A DNA stretch of 33,416 nucleotides from Gammaproteobacteria bacterium (GTDB lineage: Bacteria; Pseudomonadota; Gammaproteobacteria; SURF-13). Made by a program: the position numbers and the translations under genes. The stretch spans positions 1 through 33,416 of the forward strand of contig JAURVQ010000054.1 in the NCBI GenBank assembly GCA_030655395.1, read 5' to 3'. Positions 16,799 through 26,225 of this stretch are shown piece after piece. The notes beneath the pieces were generated by a model. That model saw only the letters and a list, made by a program, of their open reading frames with translations. It searched no databases and was not told the DNA's origin. Every line of letters starts with the position of its first letter. Position 1 is the first letter of the stretch.

Positions 16799-16857
16799 GC
16801 CTAACCAGGTTGAGAGGGGCGCAGCGGTAGTGGCGCCCCTCACTTTTATCGTTAAGC
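16799..16857 (+). repeat. attC site 8 (last of array)
   Basis: GCCTAAC...TGAGAGGGGCGC...GCGCCCCTCA...GTTAAGC. Confidence 0.75.
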
Positions 16858-16978
16858 GTCAGGCACAATTGGCTCTCGCGATCACATGCGTTTCGTTGTC
16901 TTGGGCATGGTAAGCTGATTCACTCCACTCGAACCCATCAAGCCGGTTGCTTGATCTGACCTCTCGAATTAAAGCTGC

Positions 16979-17329
16979 TTGCCTACTACGAAAATCACAT
17001 GGTTCCGCCGGGCCGGCACGGCGTTGGCTGATTTTTTTCTCCTGACGCGGCGCGGGTTTAATCGGCTCTGCATGGTGCAGAACCGGGAGCGGATAAGGCT
17101 GGTGGCGGAAATGGCCCAGACGCGGGGGTTGCTGCCGCTGCTCATGAAGCAGCGCAACGGCTATCGCTGGACCGCGGCGGACCGCCTGGAAATAAGGGCG
17201 CAGTTACGCAGGCTGCTGGCGTTAAGCCCATACCTTATTGTATTTCTGTTGCCCGGCGGCCTGCTGATGCTGCCGGTGCTCGCCTGGTGGCTGGATCGCC
17301 GCAGACAGAGGCGGATCACGAACGTGTAA
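16979..17329 (+). CDS. LETM1-like domain protein (tentative)
   Basis: 116 aa with RLVAEMAQTRGLLPLLMKQRNGYRWTAADRLEIRAQLRRLLALSPYLIVFLLPGGLLMLPVLAWWL. Confidence 0.6.
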   Translation: MPTTKITWFRRAGTALADFFLLTRRGFNRLCMVQNRERIRLVAEMAQTRGLLPLLMKQRNGYRWTAADRLEIRAQLRRLLALSPYLIVFLLPGGLLMLPVLAWWLDRRRQRRITNV

Positions 17330-17385
17330 TGGTCGTTTGAGCTTATACTGCAACAGCTTGCCGGCGCATCCGGCATCGGAGTTTT

Positions 17386-17982
17386 ATGGAAGACCGGATT
17401 CGCCAGTTGCTGAACCAGATCACCGCCCTCGAAGGAGACCTGCAGACAGCACTCCACGAGCACGAGGCCAGCGCGCTCTATCAGCTCAAAGGCAAGCGCG
17501 TCGAGTTCGAGCGCAGCGTCAAGGAGGCACATCGCCGTCTCAAGGTGGGATTCTTTCGCTGGCTTGTTGCCGTTCGCCCGCAGAATTTTCTCACCGCGCC
17601 CGTCATCTACGGCATGATTATCCCGCTGGTTCTTCTCGATTTCTGCGCCACGCTGTTCCAGGCGATTTGTTTTCCGGTTTACAGAATTGCCAAGGCCCGG
17701 CGCTCCGATTACATCGTGTTCGATCGACAGCATTTGGAATACCTCAATGCCATCGAAAAGCTCCACTGTGCTTATTGCGCGTATGCCAACGGGCTCATTG
17801 CCTACATCTGCGAGATCATCGCGCGCACCGAGCAGTATTTCTGCCCGATCAAGCATGCGCGCAAAATGCTCGGTGCCCACTCACGCTATGCGCGCTTCCT
17901 GGCCTACGGGGAGGCCGCGGACTTTCATAAAAAGCTCGAAGAGTTCCGCGCCGCACTCGCGCAGGAAAGGGAGCGCGGATAA
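17386..17982 (+). CDS. Conserved hypothetical protein with one hydrophobic segment
   Basis: MEDRIRQLLNQITALEGDLQTALHEHEASALYQLKGKRVEFE...; 198 aa. Confidence 0.65.
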   Translation: MEDRIRQLLNQITALEGDLQTALHEHEASALYQLKGKRVEFERSVKEAHRRLKVGFFRWLVAVRPQNFLTAPVIYGMIIPLVLLDFCATLFQAICFPVYRIAKARRSDYIVFDRQHLEYLNAIEKLHCAYCAYANGLIAYICEIIARTEQYFCPIKHARKMLGAHSRYARFLAYGEAADFHKKLEEFRAALAQERERG

Positions 17983-18028
17983 TCTGCGGCGGCGCGGCTA
18001 GCCCCCAGCGGCTACCACAGGAGGGATC

Positions 18029-19027
18029 ATGGCAAGACGTCTTGTAGTGTTATACGACGGCACCTGGAACCGCAAGGGCGACCGTACCAATGTGTCGCGC
18101 ATGAAGCAGGGCCTAGTCTCCACCGGCAAGGATGATCCGGAGCAGCCCTGTTTTTATGATGCGGGCGTGGGCACGCACTGGTATGACAGGCTCACCGGCG
18201 GCGCATTCGGTCGCGGCCTTTCCATTAACATCCGGCAGGGTTATCAATGGTTGTCGAGCAAGCACGTTGCGGGCGACGAGATATTTGTGATGGGCTTCAG
18301 CCGCGGGGCCTACACGGCAAGAAGCCTGGTGGGCCTGATCAGAAAATGCGGACTCTTGACTGCGCCCACGGAGGCGCTCGTCCATCAGGCCTATACCATT
18401 TACCGCGACAAGCGATTACATCCCGACAGCGCCGAGGCTACGGCCTTTCGCGCCAGTTTTTCACGTGAGACGCGCGTGCGATTTATCGGGGTGTGGGACA
18501 CCGTCGGCGCGCTTGGCATTCCGCTGTCGCATGTGCCCTTCAGCCGGGATTATTATCGCTGGCACGACACCGAGTTGAGCAAAATCGTTGACTATGCCTA
18601 TCATGCCATTGCGACGGATGAGCACCGCGAGGACTACAAGGCCACGGTCTGGACCAAAATCAAACCGGAAAACATCGACGTGGAGCAACGCTGGTTTGTC
18701 GGCGCGCACGCCAATGTCGGCGGCGGTTATGACCGCGATGTGCTGCCCAACATTCCCTTGCAATGGTTGCAGGACAAGGCGGCGGCGTGCGGCCTGAAGT
18801 TTTCCTCCGCTGCCGCCGTGGGCGCGGAAGATCACCTGGCCCCGGTCAGAAATTCTTATGGAGACTTCATGTTCGGCATGTACCAAATGCTTAAACAGGA
18901 ATATCAGCGCCCGTTTGGCTCGGGCGTGCATGAAACCGTCGATGAATCGGTTTGGCGCCGCTGGCAGGCGCTCCCCGCCTATCGTCCCGCGTCATTGCGT
19001 AATCATCCAGACAAACCGGGCGCGTGA
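18029..19027 (+). CDS. DUF2235 alpha/beta-hydrolase-like protein
   Basis: RLVVLYDGTWNRKGDRTNVSRM; GFSRGAYTARSLVGLI nucleophile elbow; FIGVWDTVGALG; SD GGAGG. Confidence 0.92.
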   Translation: MARRLVVLYDGTWNRKGDRTNVSRMKQGLVSTGKDDPEQPCFYDAGVGTHWYDRLTGGAFGRGLSINIRQGYQWLSSKHVAGDEIFVMGFSRGAYTARSLVGLIRKCGLLTAPTEALVHQAYTIYRDKRLHPDSAEATAFRASFSRETRVRFIGVWDTVGALGIPLSHVPFSRDYYRWHDTELSKIVDYAYHAIATDEHREDYKATVWTKIKPENIDVEQRWFVGAHANVGGGYDRDVLPNIPLQWLQDKAAACGLKFSSAAAVGAEDHLAPVRNSYGDFMFGMYQMLKQEYQRPFGSGVHETVDESVWRRWQALPAYRPASLRNHPDKPGA

Positions 19028-19033
19028 GCACAG

Positions 19034-19948
19034 ATGAAGGCATTACTCGATAATGTAGTGGCGCAAGCCGATCAGGTCATCCTCGGCAAGGAGCGCACCC
19101 TGCGGCTCGCGCTGGCCTGCCTCATCGCGCGCGGGCACTTGTTGATCGAAGACCTGCCGGGGCTCGGCAAGACTCTGCTCGCGCACGTGCTTGCCGCCAC
19201 GCTCGGGCTTAAATTCAATCGCATCCAGTTCACCAGTGATTTGCTGCCGGCGGATATTCTGGGCGTGTCGGTGTACGAGCGCGCGAACGGTGCGTTCAAA
19301 TTTCACCCCGGCCCGATCTTCGCGCAGGTGATTCTGGCCGACGAGGTGAACCGCGCCACGCCGAAGACGCAGAGCGCGCTGCTGGAGGCGATGGAGGAAC
19401 ATCAGGTGACGCTCGAAGGCGAGACGCGCGTGCTGCCGGAGCCGTTCTTCGTCATCGCCACGCAAAATCCGACCCGCCTCATCGGCACCTTCCCGCTGCC
19501 GGAGTCGCAGCTCGACCGCTTCATGATGCGCATCGAGATGGGCTACCCCGACGCGCACGCCGAGCGCGCGCTGCTCAAAGGCCGCGACCGGCGCGAACTC
19601 ATCGCCGCACTCACGCCGAGTCTGACCTCCGCGCAGTTGCTGGAGATTCAGCAGGCCGTGCAAGGTGTGCATGTGTCCGATGCGCTGCTCGATTACGTGC
19701 AGGCGCTGCTCGAATTTTCGCGCGCCGCGCCGGACTACCAAAACGGGCTTTCCCCGCGCGCCGGGCTTGCGCTGGTGCATTGCGCGCAGGCCTGGGCACT
19801 GATGGAAGGCCGCAGCGCAGTGCTGCCGGAAGACGTGCAGACGGTGTTGCCGGGCGTGGTCGGTCATCGCCTGCAATGGGTGTCCGAACAGGCCGGTCGT
19901 GCGGCCTCGTCCGCCGCGCACCTGCTGCGCGCGGTCGCCATCCCTTAA
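19034..19948 (+). CDS. MoxR-family AAA+ ATPase
   Basis: GHLLIEDLPGLGKTLLAHVLA; RIQFTSDLLPADILGVSVYE; ADEVNRATPKTQSALLEAMEEHQVT. Confidence 0.95.
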   Translation: MKALLDNVVAQADQVILGKERTLRLALACLIARGHLLIEDLPGLGKTLLAHVLAATLGLKFNRIQFTSDLLPADILGVSVYERANGAFKFHPGPIFAQVILADEVNRATPKTQSALLEAMEEHQVTLEGETRVLPEPFFVIATQNPTRLIGTFPLPESQLDRFMMRIEMGYPDAHAERALLKGRDRRELIAALTPSLTSAQLLEIQQAVQGVHVSDALLDYVQALLEFSRAAPDYQNGLSPRAGLALVHCAQAWALMEGRSAVLPEDVQTVLPGVVGHRLQWVSEQAGRAASSAAHLLRAVAIP

Positions 19949-19958
19949 TTACAGGCCC

Positions 19959-20909
19959 ATGAGCGCTGCTGCGCTAAAACTCAAAGACCGCTTTCGTCTC
20001 GCACGTTTTCTGCAGGGCGAGGGGCCGCAGGCCGGGCCGATCACGCTCGACCGGCGACGCGTGTTTATTTTGCCGAGTCGCTTCGGCCTGCTGTTTGTGC
20101 TGGTGTTGCTGGTGCTGTGGCTGGGCGCGATCAACTACAACAACGGCCTCGCCTATGTGCTCACGTTTCTGCTCGGCGCGCTCAGCATGGTGTCCATCCT
20201 GCACACCTACCGCAATCTTGCCGGACTGACCTTCAGCGCGGGCCGCGCACTGCCGGTGTTCGCCGGTGAACAGGCGCGGTTCGTGATCCGTATCGACAAT
20301 CCCGGCGACGTGCGCCATACCGTCGCGGTATGCGTCGCGCCACAGCCGCCGGTGCTCACGGATGTCGAGCAACACACCCACGTAACGCTCGCGTTGCCGG
20401 CACCGAAACGTGGCTATCTGAACCTGGGGCGCTTTACCGTCTCCACCGTGTTTCCGCTCGGGCTGTTTCGCGCCTGGTCACATCTCGATCTCGATCTGCG
20501 CTGCCTGGTGTATCCGCATCCCGCCGCAACGCGTGCCTTGCCGCCCACTTCGCACAGCGCATTGGGTGACTACGGCGCCGGGCGCGGCGCGGACGATTAC
20601 AGCGGGCTGCGCGCCTATCAGCCGGGCGATTCTTTGCGTCACGTACACTGGAAGTCGGCGGCGCGCAGCGATGTGATGCTGGTGAAACAATTCGACGGCG
20701 GCGGCGCGCAGGAGTTGTGGCTCGACTGGCACGCACTGCCGCACGTGGATGTCGAAACGCGCCTCGGCATCCTATGCCGCTGGGTGCTCGATGCGCATGC
20801 CGCAGGCTGCCGTTACGGCCTGCGCCTGCCCGCGCGCGAAATTTCTCCGGCGCACGATGAGCGGCACCGGCATGAATGTCTGCGAGCGCTGGCGTTGTTT
20901 GGAACATGA
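19959..20909 (+). CDS. DUF58 domain protein
   Basis: Downstream of MoxR; GLRAYQPGDSLRHVHWKSAARSDVMLVKQFD. Confidence 0.93.
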   Translation: MSAAALKLKDRFRLARFLQGEGPQAGPITLDRRRVFILPSRFGLLFVLVLLVLWLGAINYNNGLAYVLTFLLGALSMVSILHTYRNLAGLTFSAGRALPVFAGEQARFVIRIDNPGDVRHTVAVCVAPQPPVLTDVEQHTHVTLALPAPKRGYLNLGRFTVSTVFPLGLFRAWSHLDLDLRCLVYPHPAATRALPPTSHSALGDYGAGRGADDYSGLRAYQPGDSLRHVHWKSAARSDVMLVKQFDGGGAQELWLDWHALPHVDVETRLGILCRWVLDAHAAGCRYGLRLPAREISPAHDERHRHECLRALALFGT

Positions 20910-22876
20910 GCGCACTGCCTGACAGCTCGCCGCCGCGCGCGGAGACCCTGCTCTGGCTGCTCGGCACGCTCGCACTGGCGGCGGCGCCGCACGTCGAGCG
21001 CGTGCCGCTTTGGATCAGTGTATTCTGCCTGGCGATGGGCCTGTGGCGCGGAGTGGCAGTGGGGCGTGGCTCTCTGCTGCCGGGCCGGGTGGTGCGCCTG
21101 GCGCTGGCGCTCGCGGGCATAGCCGGCGTCTTCACCACCTTCGGCACCGTGTTCGGGCGCGACGCCGGTATCGCATTACTGCTGGTGCTGTTGAGTCTGA
21201 AGCTGCTGGAGGTGCGCACCCGGCGCGACATCACGGTGGTGATTTTTCTTGCCTGCTTTTTGATTGTCGGACAGTTTCTTTATTCACAAACGATTTTCAC
21301 CGGCCTTTATCTCGCGCTCGCGCTGCTGGCCGCCACCACCACGCTCGTCGATCTCAACAAAAGCGGCACACCGTGGCAGCCGTGGAGCAATCTGCGCCTC
21401 GCGGCGGTGATGCTGGCGCAGGCGCTGCCGATCATGCTGGTGCTGTTTGTGCTGTTTCCGCGCATCTCCGGCCCGATCTGGGGCCTGCCGCGCGACGCCT
21501 TGGGCGCATCGACCGGTCTCGATGACGAGATGGCGCCGGGGCACATCAGCCGTCTCGGGCTATCACGTGCGGTGGCCTTCCGGGTGGAATTCAAGGGTAC
21601 GCCGCCCGCGCCCGCCGAGCGCTATTGGCGCGGGCCGGTATTTACGCTCACCGACGGCAGCCGCTGGACGGCGGGCGCCTCCGCACCACTGACCTCTGCG
21701 CTGCAAGTAGAAACCACCGGCGCGCCGGTGGACTACACCGTGACGCTGGAGCCGCACAATCACACCTGGCTGTTTGCGCTTGAGATCCCCGTCACCGTGC
21801 CCGACATCGGCCGCATCACGCCGGAATTTTTGCTGCTGGCCAAAGAGCCGCTCAAAACTCGCGTGCGCTATGACGTCACCTCGTATCCGCACTATCGCAT
21901 TCCCGCGATCAGCCCGCTCGAACAGCGCCGCGCGTTGCAATTGCCGACGGAGTTGAATCCGCGCCTGCGCACGCTGGCCGAGTCGTGGCGCGCAGCGGAC
22001 AACGATGACCAGCGCGTCGTCGATACTGCACTGCGCTATTTCCGCGAACAGCCGTTTTTTTACACGCTGAATCCGCCGCTGCTCAGTGGCAAGCGCGATC
22101 AAATGGATGAATTTCTGTTCAACACCCGGCGCGGATTTTGCGAACACTATGCCTCCGCCTTCACGCTGCTGATGCGCGCCGCCGGAATTCCTGCGCGCGT
22201 GATCACCGGCTATCAGGGCGGCGAGATCAACCCGCTCGGCAATTATCTGATTGTGCGCCAGTCCGATGCGCACGCGTGGGCGGAGGTGTGGCTCGGCGAG
22301 CGCGGCTGGGTGCGCGTCGATCCCACCGCCGCCGTCTCGCCCGCGCGCGTCGAGCTGGGCGTGCCCGCACCCGAGGCACAGGCCGCCGCAGTCGTGCCGC
22401 TGTTCGAGTTGCAGCAACTCGTGGCCCTGCAGCAGATGGGTTTTGTCTGGGACTCCGTCAACAACACCTGGAACCTGTGGGTGCTGGGTTACGGCCCGAA
22501 GCGGCAACAGCAACTGTTCAACGAGTGGGGTCTGAACGCGCTCGGCTGGGGCGGGGCAGCAGCGGCGCTGCTTGCGGGTCTGGGTGTGCCGTTTCTGCTC
22601 TACGCCGCGTACATGCTGTGGCGGCGCACGGGGGGCGCGGATCCCGTGCTGGCAGCGTACCTGATCTTCTGCCGCAAATTTGCGCGCCGCGGCATCACGC
22701 GTGCGCCGCATGAAGGCCCGCGCGATTTCGCCGCACGCGTGGCGCTCCTCCAGCCCGCACTGGCCGCCGACAGCGCGAAGATCACGGGCCTTTACTGCGC
22801 GCTGCGCTACAGCGCGCAGCCCCCGGCGCACGCCCTGCGCCAACTGCGGCTAGCCGTGCGCGCCTTTCGCGCGTGA
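20906..22876 (+). CDS. TgpA-like transglutaminase (DUF3488/transglutaminase-like)
   Basis: Multi-TM N-terminus; RRGFCEHYASAFTLLMRAAGIPARVITGYQGGEIN...DAHAWAEVWLGERGWVRVDPTAAV. Confidence 0.94.
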   Translation: MSALPDSSPPRAETLLWLLGTLALAAAPHVERVPLWISVFCLAMGLWRGVAVGRGSLLPGRVVRLALALAGIAGVFTTFGTVFGRDAGIALLLVLLSLKLLEVRTRRDITVVIFLACFLIVGQFLYSQTIFTGLYLALALLAATTTLVDLNKSGTPWQPWSNLRLAAVMLAQALPIMLVLFVLFPRISGPIWGLPRDALGASTGLDDEMAPGHISRLGLSRAVAFRVEFKGTPPAPAERYWRGPVFTLTDGSRWTAGASAPLTSALQVETTGAPVDYTVTLEPHNHTWLFALEIPVTVPDIGRITPEFLLLAKEPLKTRVRYDVTSYPHYRIPAISPLEQRRALQLPTELNPRLRTLAESWRAADNDDQRVVDTALRYFREQPFFYTLNPPLLSGKRDQMDEFLFNTRRGFCEHYASAFTLLMRAAGIPARVITGYQGGEINPLGNYLIVRQSDAHAWAEVWLGERGWVRVDPTAAVSPARVELGVPAPEAQAAAVVPLFELQQLVALQQMGFVWDSVNNTWNLWVLGYGPKRQQQLFNEWGLNALGWGGAAAALLAGLGVPFLLYAAYMLWRRTGGADPVLAAYLIFCRKFARRGITRAPHEGPRDFAARVALLQPALAADSAKITGLYCALRYSAQPPAHALRQLRLAVRAFRA

Positions 22877-22918
22877 TCTTGCCCCCGCACTAATTTACCT
22901 ATAGTCTATAAGGGTATT

Positions 22919-23067
22919 TATACATAGCGACATAAATCGTAGCGAGCGGCTTTCAGGCGGGGGCGGTGGAGCGCAGGAACCGGAGTGTACATACCAGTAC
23001 ATGAGGATGCCGAGCACCGCACGCACCCGCATCAAAGACGCGCAGTAGATTTAGGGCGCTATGTATA
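22919..23067. repeat. MITE-like TIR element, copy 2 (inverted relative to copy 1)
   Basis: TATACATAGCGAC...GGGCGCTATGTATA ends; interior is the reverse complement of 5394-5594 apart from the insertion. Confidence 0.88.
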
Positions 23068-23154
23068 GCCGGCGATACACTGCCACGGAGCAGCACCGCA
23101 GGGAAGCACAGATACGCCCAACCCGCCTTTAGAGCACACACAGGAGGTTGTATC

Positions 23155-23226
23155 ATGAGCGACGATGACTTGGTGCCCACCCTGCTGCTTGTCTTTACCT
23201 TCGTGTTCTTCGCTGTCTTCATGTAA
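23155..23226 (+). CDS. 23-aa single-TM mini-protein
   Basis: Strong SD (CAGGAGG) then MSDDDLVPTLLLVFTFVFFAVFM; followed by hairpin 23237-23267. Confidence 0.55.
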   Translation: MSDDDLVPTLLLVFTFVFFAVFM

Positions 23227-23236
23227 CCCGCAACAA

Positions 23237-23267
23237 TGCCCGGCAAGTCAGCGCCACTTGCCGGGCA
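23237..23267. terminator. Terminator-like hairpin after mini-ORF
   Basis: Perfect 12-bp stem TGCCCGGCAAGT-CAGCGCC-ACTTGCCGGGCA. Confidence 0.7.
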
Positions 23268-23360
23268 CGTTGTGTCTCTCCACGCACCCTCGCCTCACCA
23301 GACACGGAATTTTTCTGCTAGCTTCAAATTAAAAAGGCTACATTACGTCACAGACTAATG

Positions 23361-23380
23361 CCCTATTTAGGGTGTCTACT
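23361..23380 (+). promoter_or_regulatory. Operator-like palindrome CCCTATTTAGGGTGTCTACT upstream of YkvA gene
   Basis: Same motif as 7684-7703; lies 25 nt upstream of the 23405 start. Confidence 0.5.
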
Positions 23381-23404
23381 AGTTGGGCGACGATGTAAAA
23401 CGAT

Positions 23405-23803
23405 ATGGCATTTCTCGCAGAACTGAAACAGCGTGTGCGTCATCTCAAGGCAGAGACCTTTGCTCTTTACCTTGCTGCGCGTGACCCGAGAACACCGTGG
23501 TATGCAAAGCTTCTCGTTGCTGGCATCGTCGCTTATGCCTTCAGCCCCATTGATCTGATCCCGGACTTTGTGCCGGTTCTGGGCTATCTGGATGATCTCA
23601 TCCTGATACCAATAGGCATTGCCTTGGCTATAAAGTTGGTTCCTCATCAAGTTTTGGCGGAGTGCCGAGCACGGGCACAGGAAACAATACGGAATGGGAA
23701 ACCCGTGAGCCGGGCTGCAGGTGCGGTCATTATCGTAATCTGGCTGGTGTTGGCAGCGCTTTGCATCGTGTGGGCCTATGAGGCATTCATGGTGCAACTG
23801 TGA
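23405..23803 (+). CDS. YkvA-family (DUF1232) membrane protein
   Basis: [46 protein letters not shown]. Confidence 0.93.
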   Translation: MAFLAELKQRVRHLKAETFALYLAARDPRTPWYAKLLVAGIVAYAFSPIDLIPDFVPVLGYLDDLILIPIGIALAIKLVPHQVLAECRARAQETIRNGKPVSRAAGAVIIVIWLVLAALCIVWAYEAFMVQL

Positions 23804-23846
23804 GCACGCCCAACCATTCGCTGCGCTTCCTCAAGGGTTGACTCGG

Positions 23847-23864
23847 GTATAACCAGCGTTATAC
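23847..23864. promoter_or_regulatory. Operator-like inverted repeat of the MazEF-type module
   Basis: GTATAAC-CAGC-GTTATAC, ending 7 nt upstream of the antitoxin ATG. Confidence 0.65.
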
Positions 23865-23871
23865 TTACCGC

Positions 23872-24114
23872 ATGAAAACAGCCATCTCCATTCCAGACCG
23901 CGTCTTTCGCTCCGCTGAGCAACTCGCCGCACGCATGGGGGTTTCTCGAAGTGAGCTTTATTCCAAGGCGCTTGCAGCGCTTGTCGAGAAGCACCGGGAC
24001 GACTTGATAACGTCCCGGCTTAACGAAATCTACGGCCCTGGCCGGGAAAACTCATCGCTCGATCCTGAGGTCGCCCTGCTTCAGCATCGCACGCTCGGAC
24101 GGGGCCAGCGGTAG
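23872..24114 (+). CDS. MazE/RHH-type antitoxin
   Basis: MKTAISIPDRVFRSAEQLAARMGVSRSELYSKALAALVEKH, ribbon-helix-helix pattern. Confidence 0.85.
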   Translation: MKTAISIPDRVFRSAEQLAARMGVSRSELYSKALAALVEKHRDDLITSRLNEIYGPGRENSSLDPEVALLQHRTLGRGQR

Positions 24115-24452
24115 TGCGGCGCGGCGAGATTTGGTGGGCCTCTCTTCCTGAGCCCACTGGGTCTGGCCCAGGCCTTCGACGACCGTTGCTGATCGTTTCG
24201 GCAAACGGCTTCAACGACAGCCGCATTAGCACCGTTGTAGCGGTGGTCATTACATCGAACTTGCGCTTGGCCGATGCTCCGGGAAATGTCCGCATTCCCG
24301 CGAAGGGAACAGGGCTTGCGAAGGCGTCCGCCGTAAACGTCTCCCAAATCATCACGGTGGACAAGGCATTCCTTACAGGGCGGGCCGGACGGCTCAGCCC
24401 TCGGCTGCTTGCCGACGTTGATGAAGGGCTGCGCCTCGTCTTGTCGATCTAG
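24114..24452 (+). CDS. MazF/PemK-family toxin
   Basis: MRRGEIWWASLPEPTGSGPGLRRPLLIVSANGFNDSRISTVVAVVITSNLRL; GTG start overlaps antitoxin stop. Confidence 0.92.
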   Translation: MRRGEIWWASLPEPTGSGPGLRRPLLIVSANGFNDSRISTVVAVVITSNLRLADAPGNVRIPAKGTGLAKASAVNVSQIITVDKAFLTGRAGRLSPRLLADVDEGLRLVLSI

Positions 24453-24485
24453 GCAGGGCCTGGCCGTGAGGTAGCGTACTGCTAA

Positions 24486-24839
24486 ATGTCTAAAATCGCG
24501 TTACCCGCTTCCGACATCCAACTGCTTGCGCAGTGCGACGTGCAGACCTTCCGTGCCAGCGGCAAGGGCGGGCAGCATGTGAATAAAACCGACAGTGCGG
24601 TGCGCCTCATCCATCGGCCCAGCGGCGTGGCGGTGAGCACGCAGCAGGAACGCAGCCAGCACCTGAACAAGCGCCTCTGCATTCAAAAGCTGCGCGCCAA
24701 GGTGGCGCGGCTGAATTATCAGCCGCCCAAGCGTGTCAAGACGCGCGTGCCGCGCAGGGTGCGGGAAAAAATCCTGGTGACAAAAACAAGGCAGGGGCAC
24801 AAGAAACGGCTGCGTGCCAAGCCCGGCCCGGACGACTGA
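24486..24839 (+). CDS. Peptide chain release factor-like (ArfB-like) protein
   Basis: RF-1 domain motif [25 protein letters not shown]; Lys/Arg-rich C-terminus. Confidence 0.85.
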   Translation: MSKIALPASDIQLLAQCDVQTFRASGKGGQHVNKTDSAVRLIHRPSGVAVSTQQERSQHLNKRLCIQKLRAKVARLNYQPPKRVKTRVPRRVREKILVTKTRQGHKKRLRAKPGPDD

Positions 24840-24842
24840 TCG

Positions 24843-26225
24843 CTACTTGCCGATGCAAAAGCTGGAGAAGATTTTCCCCAGCAAATCTTCGGTGGTAAAC
24901 GCGCCGGTGATTTCTGCGAGCGCGTTTTGCGCCTGACGTAATTCTTCAGCGAGCAATTCCCCGGCGCGGTGTTGTTGCTGGGTGTGTCCGCTTTCGAGCG
25001 CGATGCGCGCCTTCGTCAGCGCCTCCAGATGGCGGCGGCGGGCGCTGAAGGTGCCTTCACCCGCGTCTTGGTAGCCTGCGCTGGCTTTGAGGTGAGTGCG
25101 CAGCAGCTCCATCCCCGCGCCGGTTTTAGCGGAGAGCCGTACGCGACTGTATCCTTCGATCTTATCTACCGTGGGCGCACGTTGGCTGAGGTCGCACTTG
25201 TTGTACACCAGTGTGAGCATAATGCCGGTGGGCAGTTGCGCGATGATGGCGCGCTCTGCGTCGCCGAATCCGGTGACGTCATCCACCACCAGCAGCGCAT
25301 GATCGGCGTCCATGAGTTCGGCGCGTGCGCGGCGCATGCCTTCTTGTTCGATGGCGTCGCCGCTGTCGCGCAGGCCTGCGGTGTCGATGATGTGCAGCGG
25401 CAGGCCGTCGAGCTGGATGGTTTCGCGCAGCACGTCGCGCGTGGTGCCGGGAATATCCGTGACAATGGCGGCCTCGCGCCCGGCGAGGCGGTTGAGCAGG
25501 CTCGACTTGCCGACGTTGGGACGCCCGGCAATTACTACGCGCAGGCCTTCGCGTAACAAGCTGCCTTGACGAGCGCTTTGCAACACCGCGTCGAGTTCAT
25601 TTCGCAACGACTGCATGCGCGTGGTGATGCGCGCATCGGACAAAAAATCCACTTCGTCTTCGGAAAAATCTATCGCGGCCTCGACGAACGCGCGCAGCTC
25701 GATCAACTGCTCGATAAGAGAATGGATGCGCGCCGAGAATTCGCCCGCCAGCGAGCGTTGCGCAGCGCGTGCGGCGTGCTCGGTTTGGCTTTCAATGAGG
25801 TCGGCGATGGCCTCGGCCTGTGCAAGATCCATCTTGCCGTTCAGAAAGGCGCGCTCGGAAAATTCGCCGGGGCGGGCAAGTCGCGCGCCCAGCGCGACGG
25901 CGCAGCGCAGCAGCAAGTCCAGCACCACAGGGGAGCCGTGCGCGTGCAGCTCTAATACATCTTCGCCGGTGAATGAGTGTGGCGCGGGGAAATAAAGTGC
26001 AAGGCCCTGGTCGAGGGCCTTACCGTGTTCGTCGCGGAACGAGGTGTAGTGTGCGGTGCGCGGTGCGGGAAGTTTGTCGCACATGTGACGCGCCATGTGC
26101 GGCACTAGCGGCCCGGAGATCCGCACCACGCCAATGCCGCCACGCCCGGGCGGCGTGGCGATGGCGGCGATGGTGTCTGTAAAACCAGGGACTGGGGGTG
26201 AGGAGCTAGGGGCTAGTAAAGACAT
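24843..26225 (-). CDS. mnmE: tRNA modification GTPase MnmE (TrmE)
   Basis: [54 protein letters not shown]-terminal FCIGK. Confidence 0.97.
   Translation of the reverse strand: MSLLAPSSSPPVPGFTDTIAAIATPPGRGGIGVVRISGPLVPHMARHMCDKLPAPRTAHYTSFRDEHGKALDQGLALYFPAPHSFTGEDVLELHAHGSPVVLDLLLRCAVALGARLARPGEFSERAFLNGKMDLAQAEAIADLIESQTEHAARAAQRSLAGEFSARIHSLIEQLIELRAFVEAAIDFSEDEVDFLSDARITTRMQSLRNELDAVLQSARQGSLLREGLRVVIAGRPNVGKSSLLNRLAGREAAIVTDIPGTTRDVLRETIQLDGLPLHIIDTAGLRDSGDAIEQEGMRRARAELMDADHALLVVDDVTGFGDAERAIIAQLPTGIMLTLVYNKCDLSQRAPTVDKIEGYSRVRLSAKTGAGMELLRTHLKASAGYQDAGEGTFSARRRHLEALTKARIALESGHTQQQHRAGELLAEELRQAQNALAEITGAFTTEDLLGKIFSSFCIGK

Noticed and set aside
18457-18472. TTTTTCACGTGAGACG, a possible second parS inside the DUF2235 gene
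   Set aside because: Only a partial palindrome match (about 13/16 to TGTTTCACGTGAAACA); too weak without ChIP data.
18029-19027. DUF2235 protein as a type VI secretion phospholipase effector
   Set aside because: No VgrG, PAAR, adaptor or immunity gene nearby; only the generic DUF2235 hydrolase call is supported.
21563-22843. 426-aa minus-strand ORF opposite the transglutaminase gene
   Set aside because: Shadow ORF; the plus strand has clear transglutaminase motifs.
23808-23845. CGCCCAACCATTCGCTGC...GGTTGAC after the YkvA gene, resembling an attC
   Set aside because: Left box is attC-like, but the right box does not fit GTTRRRY and the inner arms do not pair well.
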